Shown here in pieces: positions 1 to 10,000 of a DNA stretch of 20,504 nt. The notes under the pieces are model-generated. The model saw only the letters and a program-made list of their open reading frames with translations. It was not told where the DNA came from and did not search any database. Source of the DNA: an uncultured Prevotella sp. Lineage in GTDB: Bacteria > Bacteroidota > Bacteroidia > Bacteroidales > Bacteroidaceae. The position numbers were made by a program, and so were the translations under genes. Each line of letters opens with the position of its first letter. Within the stretch, counting starts at the first letter, position 1. The stretch spans positions 1-20,504 of the forward strand of contig CALCVP010000086.1 in NCBI GenBank assembly GCA_937907705.1, given 5' to 3'.

Positions 1-1469
1 ACCACGCCGTAGTCATGGCCTGAAGCAAGGCCGTTGAAGTCCTGTCTGGTGATGAACACCTGCGTGATGCCGTGCTTGCCGTTGTCCGAGAAGTAGTTGA
101 CATATCCCACCACATTGCCGTTGGCATCCTTCACGCGGTAGCAGTTAGGCAGCGAGCCGTTGGCATACTGGTTGGCCAGGTCGGTGGTCATGGCATCGAG
201 GTCCGCCAGCGTCTTTGTGGGCAGTGCCACGGCGTCCGTCTTCTTCATGTAGGTGTTCACTATGTTGTTGCCCGCCCCGTCCTGGCTGGCTTTGGTGGCG
301 GTGCCGCATGATGTTGCCCATCCGCTCAAGTTGCCCGCCACGGTCTTTGCGGTCAGCACGCCGGTAGAGGGGTTGAAGGTCAGTCCGTTGGCCTTGTTTA
401 CCGCCCCCGTTTCCGCCGCCGTGTTGCCGGAGCTTTGCGCCAGCAGCAGGTTGTAGGCGGCGTTGGCGGTGCCCACGGCATTCTGCGTTACCTTGGTGTC
501 GGTGTTGTTGTCTGTCCACGGCACGTTGACAAACGCCTTGCCGCTGCTGTCAAGCTGCAAGGGGTAGTTCTTGCCGTTGGCACCGTAGCCTATAAGCAAG
601 CCACCCTTGGTAGATGCACTGGCAGTAGGCAGCGAGTAGGCGTTGGCACCCGTGGCTATGCCGTCCAGCTTCTTCTTGTCTGCCGCCGTCATCACACCTG
701 CCGCGCTCTGTGTGGCTGCCGGCACGTCCTTTGCCGCGTTGAGGTAGGTGCCGCCGTCGGACACCTTCACGTTCACTGCCGATGCGGCAGGGGTAACGGT
801 TACTGCCGCCGCCTTCAGCTTGGCCTTCACGTCGTTTACGGCGTTGGTTACCGCCACGCCCTTGTCGCCGGCATACGCCGTGCTGGATGTGGTGCCCAGT
901 GCCAGCGATGCCGATATTTCCACCATGCCGGAGCCGCTCCAGCGGTAGGTCCTGTTGTTGTCGGTCTGCACGTATATCTTTCCCGCGTCCGGCGTACAGG
1001 TGTTGCTGCTGTTCTTCGTGCCGTAGGCTTCAGCCCCTGCGCCGTAGTACTTGCCGTCCTTTCCCTTTACCACGAAGCCTGGCTTGAAGGCTTGGTCCAG
1101 GTGGTTGAAGGCATACACTATGCCCGCCGTGTTGGCTGCCGTGGTGCCCTGTGCTACAATGGTCGGTGCCGACACCTGCCCCAGATACTCCAGCACGTCG
1201 TCCACATACCCCGGCAGCTGGCTGGAGGGCACCTTGCCCGCGCTGTCGAGTGTAGCCACGCCGTTGGCCACGCCTCGCGAAGAGTAAGGCACCTGCTTCA
1301 CGTTGTCCACGTTGCCCAGCCCCACATCGCCTTTAGCCAGCGTGGGGTTGGAGCTGATGGCCTTGCCGTTCACCTTGTATGCCGCGGCGGTGCTGAACTT
1401 GCCGTCCACATACGATTTCACCTTTGCCCACACCGTGGTGAGCCCTGTCTTGTCCAAGAAATTTCCCAT
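1..1469 (-). CDS. Tail fibre / receptor-binding protein, 3' end outside the window
   Basis: The frame is open from the ATG at 1469 to the left edge (489 whole codons) with no stop, so the C-terminal part is missing. The start MGNFLDKTGLTTVWAKVK, the segment SGKVPSSQLPGYVDDVLEY (about residues 75-95) and the later NYPLQLDSSGKAFVNVPWTD are typical of tail fibres of Bacteroidales phages: short repeats rich in Gly, Ala, Ser and Asn, expected to form a trimeric fibrous shaft. It is the last gene seen in the leftward tail operon, after baseplate proteins, which is where fibres usually lie. It would bind the host surface. The receptor-binding tip is normally C-terminal and so lies beyond the edge. 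Fibre is a confident class call; the receptor cannot be told. Confidence 0.82.
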   Translation of the reverse strand, partial: MGNFLDKTGLTTVWAKVKSYVDGKFSTAAAYKVNGKAISSNPTLAKGDVGLGNVDNVKQVPYSSRGVANGVATLDSAGKVPSSQLPGYVDDVLEYLGQVSAPTIVAQGTTAANTAGIVYAFNHLDQAFKPGFVVKGKDGKYYGAGAEAYGTKNSSNTCTPDAGKIYVQTDNNRTYRWSGSGMVEISASLALGTTSSTAYAGDKGVAVTNAVNDVKAKLKAAAVTVTPAASAVNVKVSDGGTYLNAAKDVPAATQSAAGVMTAADKKKLDGIATGANAYSLPTASASTKGGLLIGYGANGKNYPLQLDSSGKAFVNVPWTDNNTDTKVTQNAVGTANAAYNLLLAQSSGNTAAETGAVNKANGLTFNPSTGVLTAKTVAGNLSGWATSCGTATKASQDGAGNNIVNTYMKKTDAVALPTKTLADLDAMTTDLANQYANGSLPNCYRVKDANGNVVGYVNYFSDNGKHGITQVFITRQDFNGLASGHDYGV

Positions 1470-1494
1470 AAATGATTTTTTTTAATTGGATTTG

Positions 1495-1725
1495 TTAATG
1501 CATGTTGTTGATAATCTCTTCTATGGTGCTGTCGGGTATGGCGGTACCGCCGCTGCTGCCGTTGCCCAGCAAGTCAGGAGGCACGCTTACCAGTTCGTCG
1601 CCCTTCAGTGCCGTTACACCCTTTATGCCGCTGAGCGAGCTGACCGTTTCCAGTTGTCCTATGTCTTGCGACTCTGCCCTGATGGCATCGAGCAGTTCCT
1701 GTTTGTCTTCCTTTGTTAGAGCCAT
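1495..1725 (-). CDS. Small conserved phage structural protein, 76 aa
   Basis: The product starts MALTKEDKQELLDAIRAES and continues into a segment of the form LETVSSLSGIKGV..LKGDELVSVPPDLL. An N-terminal helix followed by this short motif also occurs, as I recall, at the start of several Bacteroidales phage tail proteins. There is no signal peptide or membrane helix. It lies 20 bases after the large tail protein gene and 25 bases before the fibre gene, so it is translated with the baseplate/fibre block and may be a fibre connector or accessory structural protein. That role is inferred from position and the family resemblance; no enzymatic motif is visible. Confidence 0.65.
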   Translation of the reverse strand: MALTKEDKQELLDAIRAESQDIGQLETVSSLSGIKGVTALKGDELVSVPPDLLGNGSSGGTAIPDSTIEEIINNMH

Positions 1726-1745
1726 AATAATATCCTGTTTTGTCG

Positions 1746-4328
1746 TTAAAGATTTGTCCGGCAGTCATACTCCGTGCCGTCGAAGTAGAACTTGAGCTTC
1801 TGGCAACTGTTGGTTATCAGCACCCACCGCATCTGCTGCTCCTCCGTGGCGTTTTCCTCTTCGTCTGTCGTGGGCAGCGTGATGCGCTGCATGGTCAGTT
1901 CCACCACCCCGCTGTCTATCAGTATCTCGTCAGCCTGGTAGAGCTTGTCGGTAGCCACCTTGGCAAACAGTCCGCTCACGATGGCAGAGCCGTCTGCCGT
2001 GCGGACGGTGGTAGGGTCGGTAGGCACTCTCGACTTCAGAAAGTAGCTGTCCATGATGAGCACGCGTGCGCCCTCATATTTCTCGTCAACGGGCAGCACC
2101 ACCCCTCTGTGTGTAGCGTTTACATAGAGGTTGGTGTTCAGCCGGTACTCCCGGTTGGTGCCGAAGAGGTGTTCCGTTCTTTCCAATGCGGTGGCGTCGC
2201 TTTTGTCTATATACAGAAATGAAGAATAGAGGTAACCGCTCAGTTTGGCATTGCGTGTCTCTATGCTGCCGTCTTGCAGCACCTTGAAGTTTTGGTTGGC
2301 CGTTACCAGTCCCTCCAGTTGTATCTGGTCTGCGGCGATATGCACGCCGCTTTCCAGTTTGCCGTCGGCGTCTTTGGTTACAAAAGCCGCTATGTCCGCC
2401 TGCTTCACTATGTTCTTGTCGTTGTCTGCAGCCGTGGCAAACATGCCCGCAAAAGCCTCCACGCTGACATATTCCTCCAGTTGCTGCCGTAGTGCCGCCA
2501 TGTCGGCAGAGTAAGTGCTGCTTTGCCACTGCCGCCAGTCGGTGGTGGTGAGCATTCCCGCCTTGTTTTTGAGCGTGCCGTCCTCATTGAACCGCTGGCT
2601 GATCAGCTCGTTGTATTTGGCTGTGGTGATGATCTGCGAGCTGTCGAGCACGTGTCCCTCCTTGTCGAAGTTGAGTGCCGCTATTCTGATGAGCTTCTCA
2701 CTCTGTTCGAACAGCGTCCGGTAGCGGTACTCCAGACTTTCCGCCTTGTCGTTGGTCAGTATGAGCATGTAGAGGGCTATCTCGCCGGTAAAGCCCAGGC
2801 GGAAGTCGCCCGTGCCGTTCCACAGTCCGCTGCCGTTGTACTGCCGGTAGCTGTCGCCGGCTTCCATGGTCTCTTCCAGGTGCAGGGGTTCAAAGTCTTC
2901 AAAGCCCGTTTTGTCCACGCCGTCAAACTCCACGGTAAGCACCCCCGCCTTCGTGCATTTGTAGAAGAACGCCAGGTAAACCATAACGGGCAGCTTTTCG
3001 CCCTGTCCGTTGGTGCGTATGTCGGGCTTGTCCAGCAGGTTGGCGTTGCGCTGCGTGATGGCGCCTTCGGTTATTTTCACCACATTGCGCCCCTGATCCT
3101 GTTCGATGAACGCCCCGGTGCCGTGTTTGCCCACCACGGTTCCTTTGTTCCATATCCATTTGCCGCCCAGGGTAAAGAACACCGCCGTATTGCCCGTGTT
3201 CCACTTCTCGAAGCCGCGGTCAAAGTTGGGGTTGTTCAGGTATCCACGGCTCTCGATGAAGTCGCGGCGCATGCCTTCCACCGTGGAGTTGATTTTGCCT
3301 TCAGTTATTTCAAATTTCGTCTTTACGTCTTCGCCCGTTACCAGCAGGAAGGTGCCGCGCAGGTAGGCGTTGTCAGAGTACAGCCCGTTGCCGTGCGGTT
3401 GGTTGTCTGCCGGAAACCAGTTGTCCGCTATGCCGTCGAGGTTGCCCAGCCGCGCCCTCAGTGCATTGCTGAAACTTCTGCTTTTCACACCGTCCATCAC
3501 GTCCACCCGCGGCTGTCCGTCATCGGTGGCAGATATGAGCACCATGTTTTGCCTTTTGGCGTTGGCGGTGTTTCCCATCAGCACACACTCGTCGCCCGCC
3601 TCCGGCTGCTGATATTCCGGAAACTCGCTTGTTGCCACGAGTATGCCTCCGCCCTCCACTGCCGCCACCTCCACCCAGTAGCTCTTCAGGGCATGGCCCG
3701 TAAAGGTCTGGCAGCGCATCAGGTCATGCTCCACGAAGGTGTTGTCCTGTTCAAAGGTGATGTGCCAGTAACCGTCCAGTTTTTCCGCCGTTTTTATTTT
3801 GCCGTTGGCAGCGCTCACACAGATCATGCCCCCCACGGCACGCACCTTGTCGATGAGCAGCTCCATCACCCTCATTGTCTGCCTTACGGTAAGGTGGTCC
3901 AGACAGAGGTACGTCTGTCCTCCCTCGTCCCTCCACAGGCGGAAGCCCTCGCCCAGGAGTCCGTCTGCAAAGCGTGCCGCAGAGCTTATCGAGTCAGTGC
4001 TTACAGTCGCAAAGCCCACCTTGTCTGCCCTTCTTACCGGTTGGTCCAGACAGTCGTCATACTGGTGTCCGTCCCATTTGTCGGCGTCATCGGCATAGTC
4101 AGCCCGTTTGGCGCGGTCCGCCTCTGCGGCATGCTGCGCTTCCTCGGCACGGGCGGCTTCGTCAGCCGTGGCGGCGTGGTCAGCCTCTTTGGCCCTTTCC
4201 GCCAGGTCAGCCCGTGCAGCGTGCGCCGCCTCCTTCACCGCCATGGGCGTATAAGCCGTGGCGGCGGTGTTGACCGCTCCTGCCGTGTTCTGCGTCTTTG
4301 CTTTCCGTATAATCTTGATGTCTATCAT
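1746..4328 (-). CDS. Large baseplate / tail-tip protein, 860 aa
   Basis: A long minor tail protein. Residues about 40-105 are a strongly Ala-rich repeat (HAARADLAERAKEADHAA and similar) with regular A-x2-A spacing, suggesting a coiled coil or narrow shaft. It is followed by a mixed alpha/beta region with RLWRDEGGQTYLCLDHLTVR, a form I recall from Bacteroidales phage tail proteins. A central segment starting near GYLNNPNFDRGFEKWNTGN reads like a jelly-roll, carbohydrate-binding-like domain. A helical region and a C-terminal beta-rich domain follow. Its ATG overlaps the stop of the upstream gene as ATGA, so translation is coupled. Position after tape measure and hub points to the tail tip. The specific role (fibre anchor or side-fibre/receptor binding) is inferred. 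Confidence 0.7.
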   Translation of the reverse strand: MIDIKIIRKAKTQNTAGAVNTAATAYTPMAVKEAAHAARADLAERAKEADHAATADEAARAEEAQHAAEADRAKRADYADDADKWDGHQYDDCLDQPVRRADKVGFATVSTDSISSAARFADGLLGEGFRLWRDEGGQTYLCLDHLTVRQTMRVMELLIDKVRAVGGMICVSAANGKIKTAEKLDGYWHITFEQDNTFVEHDLMRCQTFTGHALKSYWVEVAAVEGGGILVATSEFPEYQQPEAGDECVLMGNTANAKRQNMVLISATDDGQPRVDVMDGVKSRSFSNALRARLGNLDGIADNWFPADNQPHGNGLYSDNAYLRGTFLLVTGEDVKTKFEITEGKINSTVEGMRRDFIESRGYLNNPNFDRGFEKWNTGNTAVFFTLGGKWIWNKGTVVGKHGTGAFIEQDQGRNVVKITEGAITQRNANLLDKPDIRTNGQGEKLPVMVYLAFFYKCTKAGVLTVEFDGVDKTGFEDFEPLHLEETMEAGDSYRQYNGSGLWNGTGDFRLGFTGEIALYMLILTNDKAESLEYRYRTLFEQSEKLIRIAALNFDKEGHVLDSSQIITTAKYNELISQRFNEDGTLKNKAGMLTTTDWRQWQSSTYSADMAALRQQLEEYVSVEAFAGMFATAADNDKNIVKQADIAAFVTKDADGKLESGVHIAADQIQLEGLVTANQNFKVLQDGSIETRNAKLSGYLYSSFLYIDKSDATALERTEHLFGTNREYRLNTNLYVNATHRGVVLPVDEKYEGARVLIMDSYFLKSRVPTDPTTVRTADGSAIVSGLFAKVATDKLYQADEILIDSGVVELTMQRITLPTTDEEENATEEQQMRWVLITNSCQKLKFYFDGTEYDCRTNL

Positions 4329-7009
4329 AGCTCTGTTTCCTTCAATTTCAGTGTAGCCGTGTTCTCTTCCATATTACGGCTGATGCTCTGCACGAAGAAT
4401 GTCTTTCCAGCCATGGCAGGGTGTCGGTAGCGTGTCCACAGGCTCACCGTGCCGCTGCTGTCCATGAGTGTCTGCTTCATCATCACGCGCGGTGCATGGT
4501 ACTCCGTGTAGTAGCGGTCCACGTACAGCTGTTCCGGCTTGGCAGCGGTGTCCCTGTTGCGGTCGTAGACCGTCAGCAGCCCTTCGCCCGTGAGCAGGTT
4601 TACCGGTGTGTTCATTCTCAGACTGCCGGTCATGTTCAGTTCCTGCCGTTCCGCGGCGGTCAGTGCCGACCCTATTTTCATCTCTATGTCGTCTTTCGGG
4701 TTGACATAGCTCTCTTTGGTGTCGCTCATGTAGATGAGGTCATCGTCAGCCGTGTTGTTCACCAGCGCATTGTCGCTGTACAGCTTCACCTCAAACTGCT
4801 CTATATAGATGCTGCCCACATGCGCCAGCAGCGGTATGGAGGTACTGTTCCATTTGGTGTGTCTGAACCAAGTGCGGTGTCTTCTGGTTACCTCGTCCCA
4901 CAGCGTGTTGACAGGTCCGAGTATCATGAACCTTACCCGCCCGTTCACCTTGTCGCCGCGCGTTATGGGTATGGCCGTGCCTTCTGCGTCTATGCCCATA
5001 AGATAGCTGATGTTGTTCTGCATGCTGAACTTGGTGCCTATCAGCTTGTCGCCTATTTTCGGGTCAAAGCCGATGGTAAACGACTGCTGGTAATACTCGT
5101 CTTCGTCCTTGCACTGCTCCAGCGGCTTGTACGTCTGCCAGTGGAAGTCAGAAGGCTTTCCTTCGGTTCCCGTTTCCACTACACACTTGTCGCCGATGAC
5201 AAGCATGCACGCCAGCACCGCCACCTTCGACACCCTGTCGCTGCCGTCGCCTATGGCACTGTACTTGAACTCCAGTTCCTGCGGTCCGTCCTCCAGAGGC
5301 GGCACCAGTCCGCGTGCGGTCATCTCGTTCCATACTGACTCCGTGCGCGGTGTGTCCGCCTTCCACCATTGCTGCGTATAGTAGCGTCCGTCGCCGTTGT
5401 TGCGGCTGGGCACCGTCTTGTGCCACCACTGTCTGATGCCCTTCTGTCCGGGCAGCGGTGTGCCGGTGGGCTTGTAGCGGTAGATGGCACCGTAGGTGTC
5501 TGTCAGCTTCATGAGCGGTTGCAGCAGCACGCTGCCGCTGATGACTATATAATTGGTCGTGTCGTCATCGGCAGGCGACAGCACGCCCCCCGACACGGCA
5601 CCGTTGTACACGGCACAGGGCACGGCCACCTTCAGTGTGGCAGCATCGGGCAGCGCCTCGTCCTCGGTGTCCTTTCCGTTGCCGTTGACGCTCACCACAA
5701 GGTAGTTGGTGCGTTCCATGCGCCCCTGTACGGCATTGTCTTTGGCGGCAGCTTTGGTTTCTGTGTTTCCCCACGAGAGCACCGCGGCGGCAGGCTGTGT
5801 GGCCATGCGGTCAGGCAGGGCATGCTGCTGCCTGTTGTTTTGGCACAGTTCTGCCAGCAGGTCGCCCTTGCCGCCGTCGGTAAAGGTCCATTCGCTGTTG
5901 CTGCGCACCTGCACGTACCAGTCGCGGCGGTAAGCCTCTTCATAGTCCGTGTCTTTTCCGTGCGTAAGCGCGTCAAAGGCATTGATGGCGGTCTCGCCCT
6001 CGCCGTCGCTGCTGTATTCCGTCATGTATTTCTGGTAGTAGGTGTAAGGGCTGCCCAGCAGGTCATCGTCGAGCGGGCTGCTCACCATGCTGTCCATGCT
6101 CTTGTTGCTGCATGTTACCATGATTTTGTTGTACACCTCGCCTATGCTGAGGGTCGTGTCCGTGTCGGCCGCTATATCCGTTTGTATGTCTACCGTTGCG
6201 GGCGGCGTGTACAGTGTGGCGTCAGAAAGCAGGTCCTGCCATGCTATGCCGTTTCCGCCCTTTACGCTGCTCCACGAAAAGATGTAGAAGCGCAGTCCCT
6301 GCTGCACGATATGCAGGTCAAGGTATTTGAGCAGCTCCTCCAATACCTCGTCCTGCCGCCACACGTCATCCTCCTCATCGCCCAGAAAGAGCAGCTCATG
6401 CACCGCCAGCTGGCTGAACAGCAGGTACCGGTTTTCGGCCTGCCGGTCCGTGGCTATGCTGCCGTCGTAGAATACCTGCGGCTCTTTCCCGTTTACGATG
6501 TCCAGCGTTGTGCCGGTGCCGCCCGGCAGCTCCTTCAGTATCTCCAAGAAGGTGCGCTGCTGCGCCTCTGCCTTTACCGCCCGGTAGAGCACGCCCAAGG
6601 CTCCTATGTCGCGGTATTTGGCATATTGGAGTGCGCAGAGGCAGTCGATGCAGCTCAGCTCTATCTCGTCGCAGTCTTCATTGTAGCCCTGCGACAGTGC
6701 CATAGGCTGTATATACCCTGCAAAAAGGCACTCGCCGTCCCGGTCAATGTTCACCACGGCATCACGGCACGAGCTGGTGAAGAAGTCAGCCACATAGTTG
6801 CTGCACAGCAGCCTTACCGTGGCTTGTGTCAGCAGCAGGTGGTCAAAGGTATCATTGACCTGGCTCTCTATTTCCACCGGGTCGTCGCTGAAGCTGATGC
6901 CGCTTTGCGCCCCGCCAATCTCTATTTCCGGCTGTCTGCTGCCGCGGGTAAGTATGTGCACGCTTACCTTGCGGTTCTGCCCATTGATGAAATGTCCGTG
7001 TATGTACAT
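4325..7009 (-). CDS. Tail-tip / baseplate hub-like protein, 894 aa
   Basis: The gene follows the tape measure gene by 54 bases and overlaps the next gene by 4. In siphophages this slot holds the distal tail and tail-associated hub proteins. The N-terminus (MYIHGHFINGQNRKVSVHIL, then IEIGGAQSGISFSDDPVEIESQ) and the stretch CLFAGYIQPMALSQGYNEDC read like a hub-type beta domain defining a reference frame, as in gp27-like proteins. The rest is beta-rich, with no peptidase or lysozyme motif that I can see. No signal peptide or membrane helix is visible. The call rests mainly on gene order and size; a single protein here may combine distal tail and hub functions. Confidence 0.62.
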   Translation of the reverse strand: MYIHGHFINGQNRKVSVHILTRGSRQPEIEIGGAQSGISFSDDPVEIESQVNDTFDHLLLTQATVRLLCSNYVADFFTSSCRDAVVNIDRDGECLFAGYIQPMALSQGYNEDCDEIELSCIDCLCALQYAKYRDIGALGVLYRAVKAEAQQRTFLEILKELPGGTGTTLDIVNGKEPQVFYDGSIATDRQAENRYLLFSQLAVHELLFLGDEEDDVWRQDEVLEELLKYLDLHIVQQGLRFYIFSWSSVKGGNGIAWQDLLSDATLYTPPATVDIQTDIAADTDTTLSIGEVYNKIMVTCSNKSMDSMVSSPLDDDLLGSPYTYYQKYMTEYSSDGEGETAINAFDALTHGKDTDYEEAYRRDWYVQVRSNSEWTFTDGGKGDLLAELCQNNRQQHALPDRMATQPAAAVLSWGNTETKAAAKDNAVQGRMERTNYLVVSVNGNGKDTEDEALPDAATLKVAVPCAVYNGAVSGGVLSPADDDTTNYIVISGSVLLQPLMKLTDTYGAIYRYKPTGTPLPGQKGIRQWWHKTVPSRNNGDGRYYTQQWWKADTPRTESVWNEMTARGLVPPLEDGPQELEFKYSAIGDGSDRVSKVAVLACMLVIGDKCVVETGTEGKPSDFHWQTYKPLEQCKDEDEYYQQSFTIGFDPKIGDKLIGTKFSMQNNISYLMGIDAEGTAIPITRGDKVNGRVRFMILGPVNTLWDEVTRRHRTWFRHTKWNSTSIPLLAHVGSIYIEQFEVKLYSDNALVNNTADDDLIYMSDTKESYVNPKDDIEMKIGSALTAAERQELNMTGSLRMNTPVNLLTGEGLLTVYDRNRDTAAKPEQLYVDRYYTEYHAPRVMMKQTLMDSSGTVSLWTRYRHPAMAGKTFFVQSISRNMEENTATLKLKETEL

Positions 7010-7031
7010 GTTGTCTGTATGCCGTTTGTAT

Positions 7032-7045
7032 ACTGTTTGAACAGT
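7032..7045. repeat. Small perfect dyad between tape measure and hub genes
   Basis: ACTGTT-TG-AACAGT is a perfect 6-bp inverted repeat with a 2-base centre, in an AT-rich 54-base gap between the tape measure stop (7064) and the hub start (7009). It could be a weak hairpin in the late transcript or a protein-binding dyad. No T-run follows on the leftward transcript, so it is not a convincing terminator. Confidence 0.3.
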
Positions 7046-7063
7046 GTTATAATATCGTTTTGG

Positions 7064-10000
7064 TTATCTGAGGTGGCTCTTGCGCCGCGTTGAGCGCAGC
7101 TCGTTGCCCGCCGCCTCTATGAGGTCTCTGCCCCTTACCTTCAGTGTTATTTGCCGCGTGGCGTTGCCTGTGCTCTCTGTTGCCAGTTGTCTCAGCCTGT
7201 CCAGCCGTGCCGCCACGCCGTCGGTGTGCCGTGTGGCGTTGAACTCACTGCCTATATTGAGTGCCGCCCCGTACACCGCCGCCCCGTTGGCAATGCTGAA
7301 GAGGCGTGCCTGCTGTCGTGCGTTCAGTATCATTTCGCCTGAGTTGACACGTACTGTAACCCTGTCGCCGGTGCGCTCCGTACCCGGCACTATGCCTCCC
7401 GTGGCAAACGCCATGGCACCTATGGCCTTGGTGGCAGCCGCGGCGGCACCGGCAAAGCCTGCCGCTATGCCAAAGCCCGCAAAAGGTATGGCGGCATGCG
7501 CTGCAAAGTATGCCGCTGCCGCCAGTTCCATATAGCTGGCGGTGGCTGCCTTGTTGGCCGCTATCATGGGCAGTTTGGCCGCTGCCAGTGTGGCTTGCGC
7601 CGTGCCTTCCGCGACGGTGGCGGTGGCGCTGGCTGTGGTAGCGGCTGTGGTGGCGGCAGTGGCAACCGTGGCGGTGGCGGTGGCGGTGGCCAGCATGTCT
7701 ATCATCTTCACCACGCTGCTGATGCCTTCTGCCACTTGCAGCGCCCCGCTTACCGCCCCGCTCACTGTCTGCCAGGCGTTTCTGTTGCCTTGCAGTGCAT
7801 CCGTTATGCCCTCTATGCCCGAACCTATGCCTTGCAGCACGCCCCAGTCTTGCTTTACCGTGTCCAGCGTGCGGTCAAAGGGTCCGGCATCCAGTTCCAG
7901 CCTGACAGGCTTCAGCCCTGCGCCCAATTGCGCCAGTGCCTTGTTGAGGTCAGCTATCTGCGTCTGTGCCTCTTTCTTCCCGATCAGTCCTGTTTCATAG
8001 TCTGTCTGTATGCGCTGTGCCCTGCTTTGTGCGTTGGCATAGCTCAGGCGTTTGTCTTCCGTGCTGCCCTGCACGGTATAGGAAGGTTCCGCCTCCGCTT
8101 CAATGGTGAGCTTTCCGTGTGTGGCGGTGTCTATCTGCCGTTGCAGCTCATCCGCCTTGGCTTTGGCTTTCACCTTTGCCTCTATGTCGATGGCGGCGTC
8201 AAAGTCCGCCTGTGCCGCTTGCAGTTGGTCTTGCAGTTGCTGCAGTGCGTTCTTCACCTCCTGCCCCGGTGCCTCTTCTATGCCTATGCGTATCTTCAGC
8301 TGTTGCAGTGCCTGCTCTTTCCTTGTCAGCAGGGCCTGCTTCTGCTTTGCCGTCGCTTCGTCTGCCGTGGCGCTGATTTCCTTGCGCAGCCGCTCTATCT
8401 CTTTCTCGTAGTAGTCTATACTGCCCTTTAGCGGATCTTTCTCTGTGGCCGGGCGGTTGACAGTGCCGGTAGCCTTTGGCGTATGGGCGGCAGCGGGTGC
8501 GGGTGCGGGTGCGGCAGGTGCCGCGGGCCGGTAGCCGGCGGTATGTCTGATGCGTATCTTCCGGCTGTCGGCAACAATGCCCCTCATCTCTTTGCGCACC
8601 GCCGTTTCCTGCCTGTGCAGCTCCTTCATCTGTCTGTTGGCCTTTTCCAGTGCGCTGCTGCCCGCTATCTCTACCCGCTTCGTGGTTATTTCCGGAGCCT
8701 CCTGTGTGCCGCCCACATGCGTGACGGTCCGTGTCTGCCGCTGCTTGCTGTATTTCTTCAGTGTGCCGTCGGGGTTGTACTTCAGGTTGCTCTGCTGTTC
8801 GTGCAGGTCTGCCGCCTTGTTGGCCAGCGAGCGCAGGCGTATTTCGTTGATCATCTGGTTGCAGTAAGCCTCCGAGTTGGCGGTCAGTGCCTCATACCAT
8901 TGCGCCACGGTGGCATAGTAGCCCAACGTTTCGCCATAGGTGGCGTTCATCTCGTTTACCACCTTCTTCTCTGCCTCCTTGCTGCCCTTGAAGTCCTTCA
9001 GTTTGGCTATGCTCAGCTCCATCTGGCTGCGTGTCTGTGCTATCTGGTCAGCCGCTTGCTGCTGTGCCTGCCGTGCCGCCGTCTGGCTGTCGGTCAGCTG
9101 TCGGGTGGCAGCTGTTGCGGTGTCGCTGCTGTCGGTCAGGTAGTCTATCGCCTTTGACAGCGCCCACACCGCCACGCCCACACCGGTAGCTATGAGCAGT
9201 CCCCTTACAGCCGCCGTCAGTGCCTTTGTGGCCACGGCAGCCGTGGTGGCTCCCGCCGCTTCGCCGTGGTAGGCCGCCTGCAGCAGCCTTGCCGCTGCCA
9301 TGGCGCCCGCTTTGGCACGCCCTGCCGCTGTGGTGGCGGCAGACAGCATGGAGGTTACACGGGTAAGCGACTGGAGCGAGACAGCGAGCTGCACCACCGA
9401 CGATGCCGACACCAGCACCTGCGAGCTGAAGTTGAGGTAAGGCAGGGCGTTGCCGACGGTGGCCTGTATCGTGTCGGACACTTCGCCCAGCTTGTTGTTC
9501 AGCAGTTGCAGTTTGGCGCGCCCCGTGGCTGCCATGGTGCTGAAGGCTTCGTCTATGGTGCCCACGCTGCCGCGCATGGCTGCTATGTTATCCTGAAATT
9601 TGCTTGCCAGCCGGTTGGTCAACGGTGTCAGTGCCCTGAGGCTCTCTGCACTGCCGAACAGCCTGCCGTATATTTCCTGCTCCAGCATGCCCGACGTCTG
9701 CGCATAGCGCTTCACGTCCCTGTCCAGCTGGGTGATGAAGTTGCCCATGCCTCCTGCCGCCTTGATGGCAGCGGCGTCAAACTCTATGCCCATTTGCTGC
9801 GCCATCTCTGCCGCCTCGCTCGACGGCTTGACGAGTGCCGTGAATATGGCGGCAAGCTGTGTGCCCACTTCTGCCGTGTTGCCGCTTACGCCCGTCAGTG
9901 TGGCAAAGGAAGCCATCAGCTCGTCTATGCCCACGCCCAGACTGGAGGCTTGCGAGGCAACACGGGGCAACGCCTGTGCCAGCTGTTCAAACGAGGTTAC

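Noticed and set aside
8485..8520. GGGTGC tandem stretch as a regulatory microsatellite
   Set aside because: It lies inside the tape measure and simply encodes a Pro/Ala linker, which is common in such proteins.
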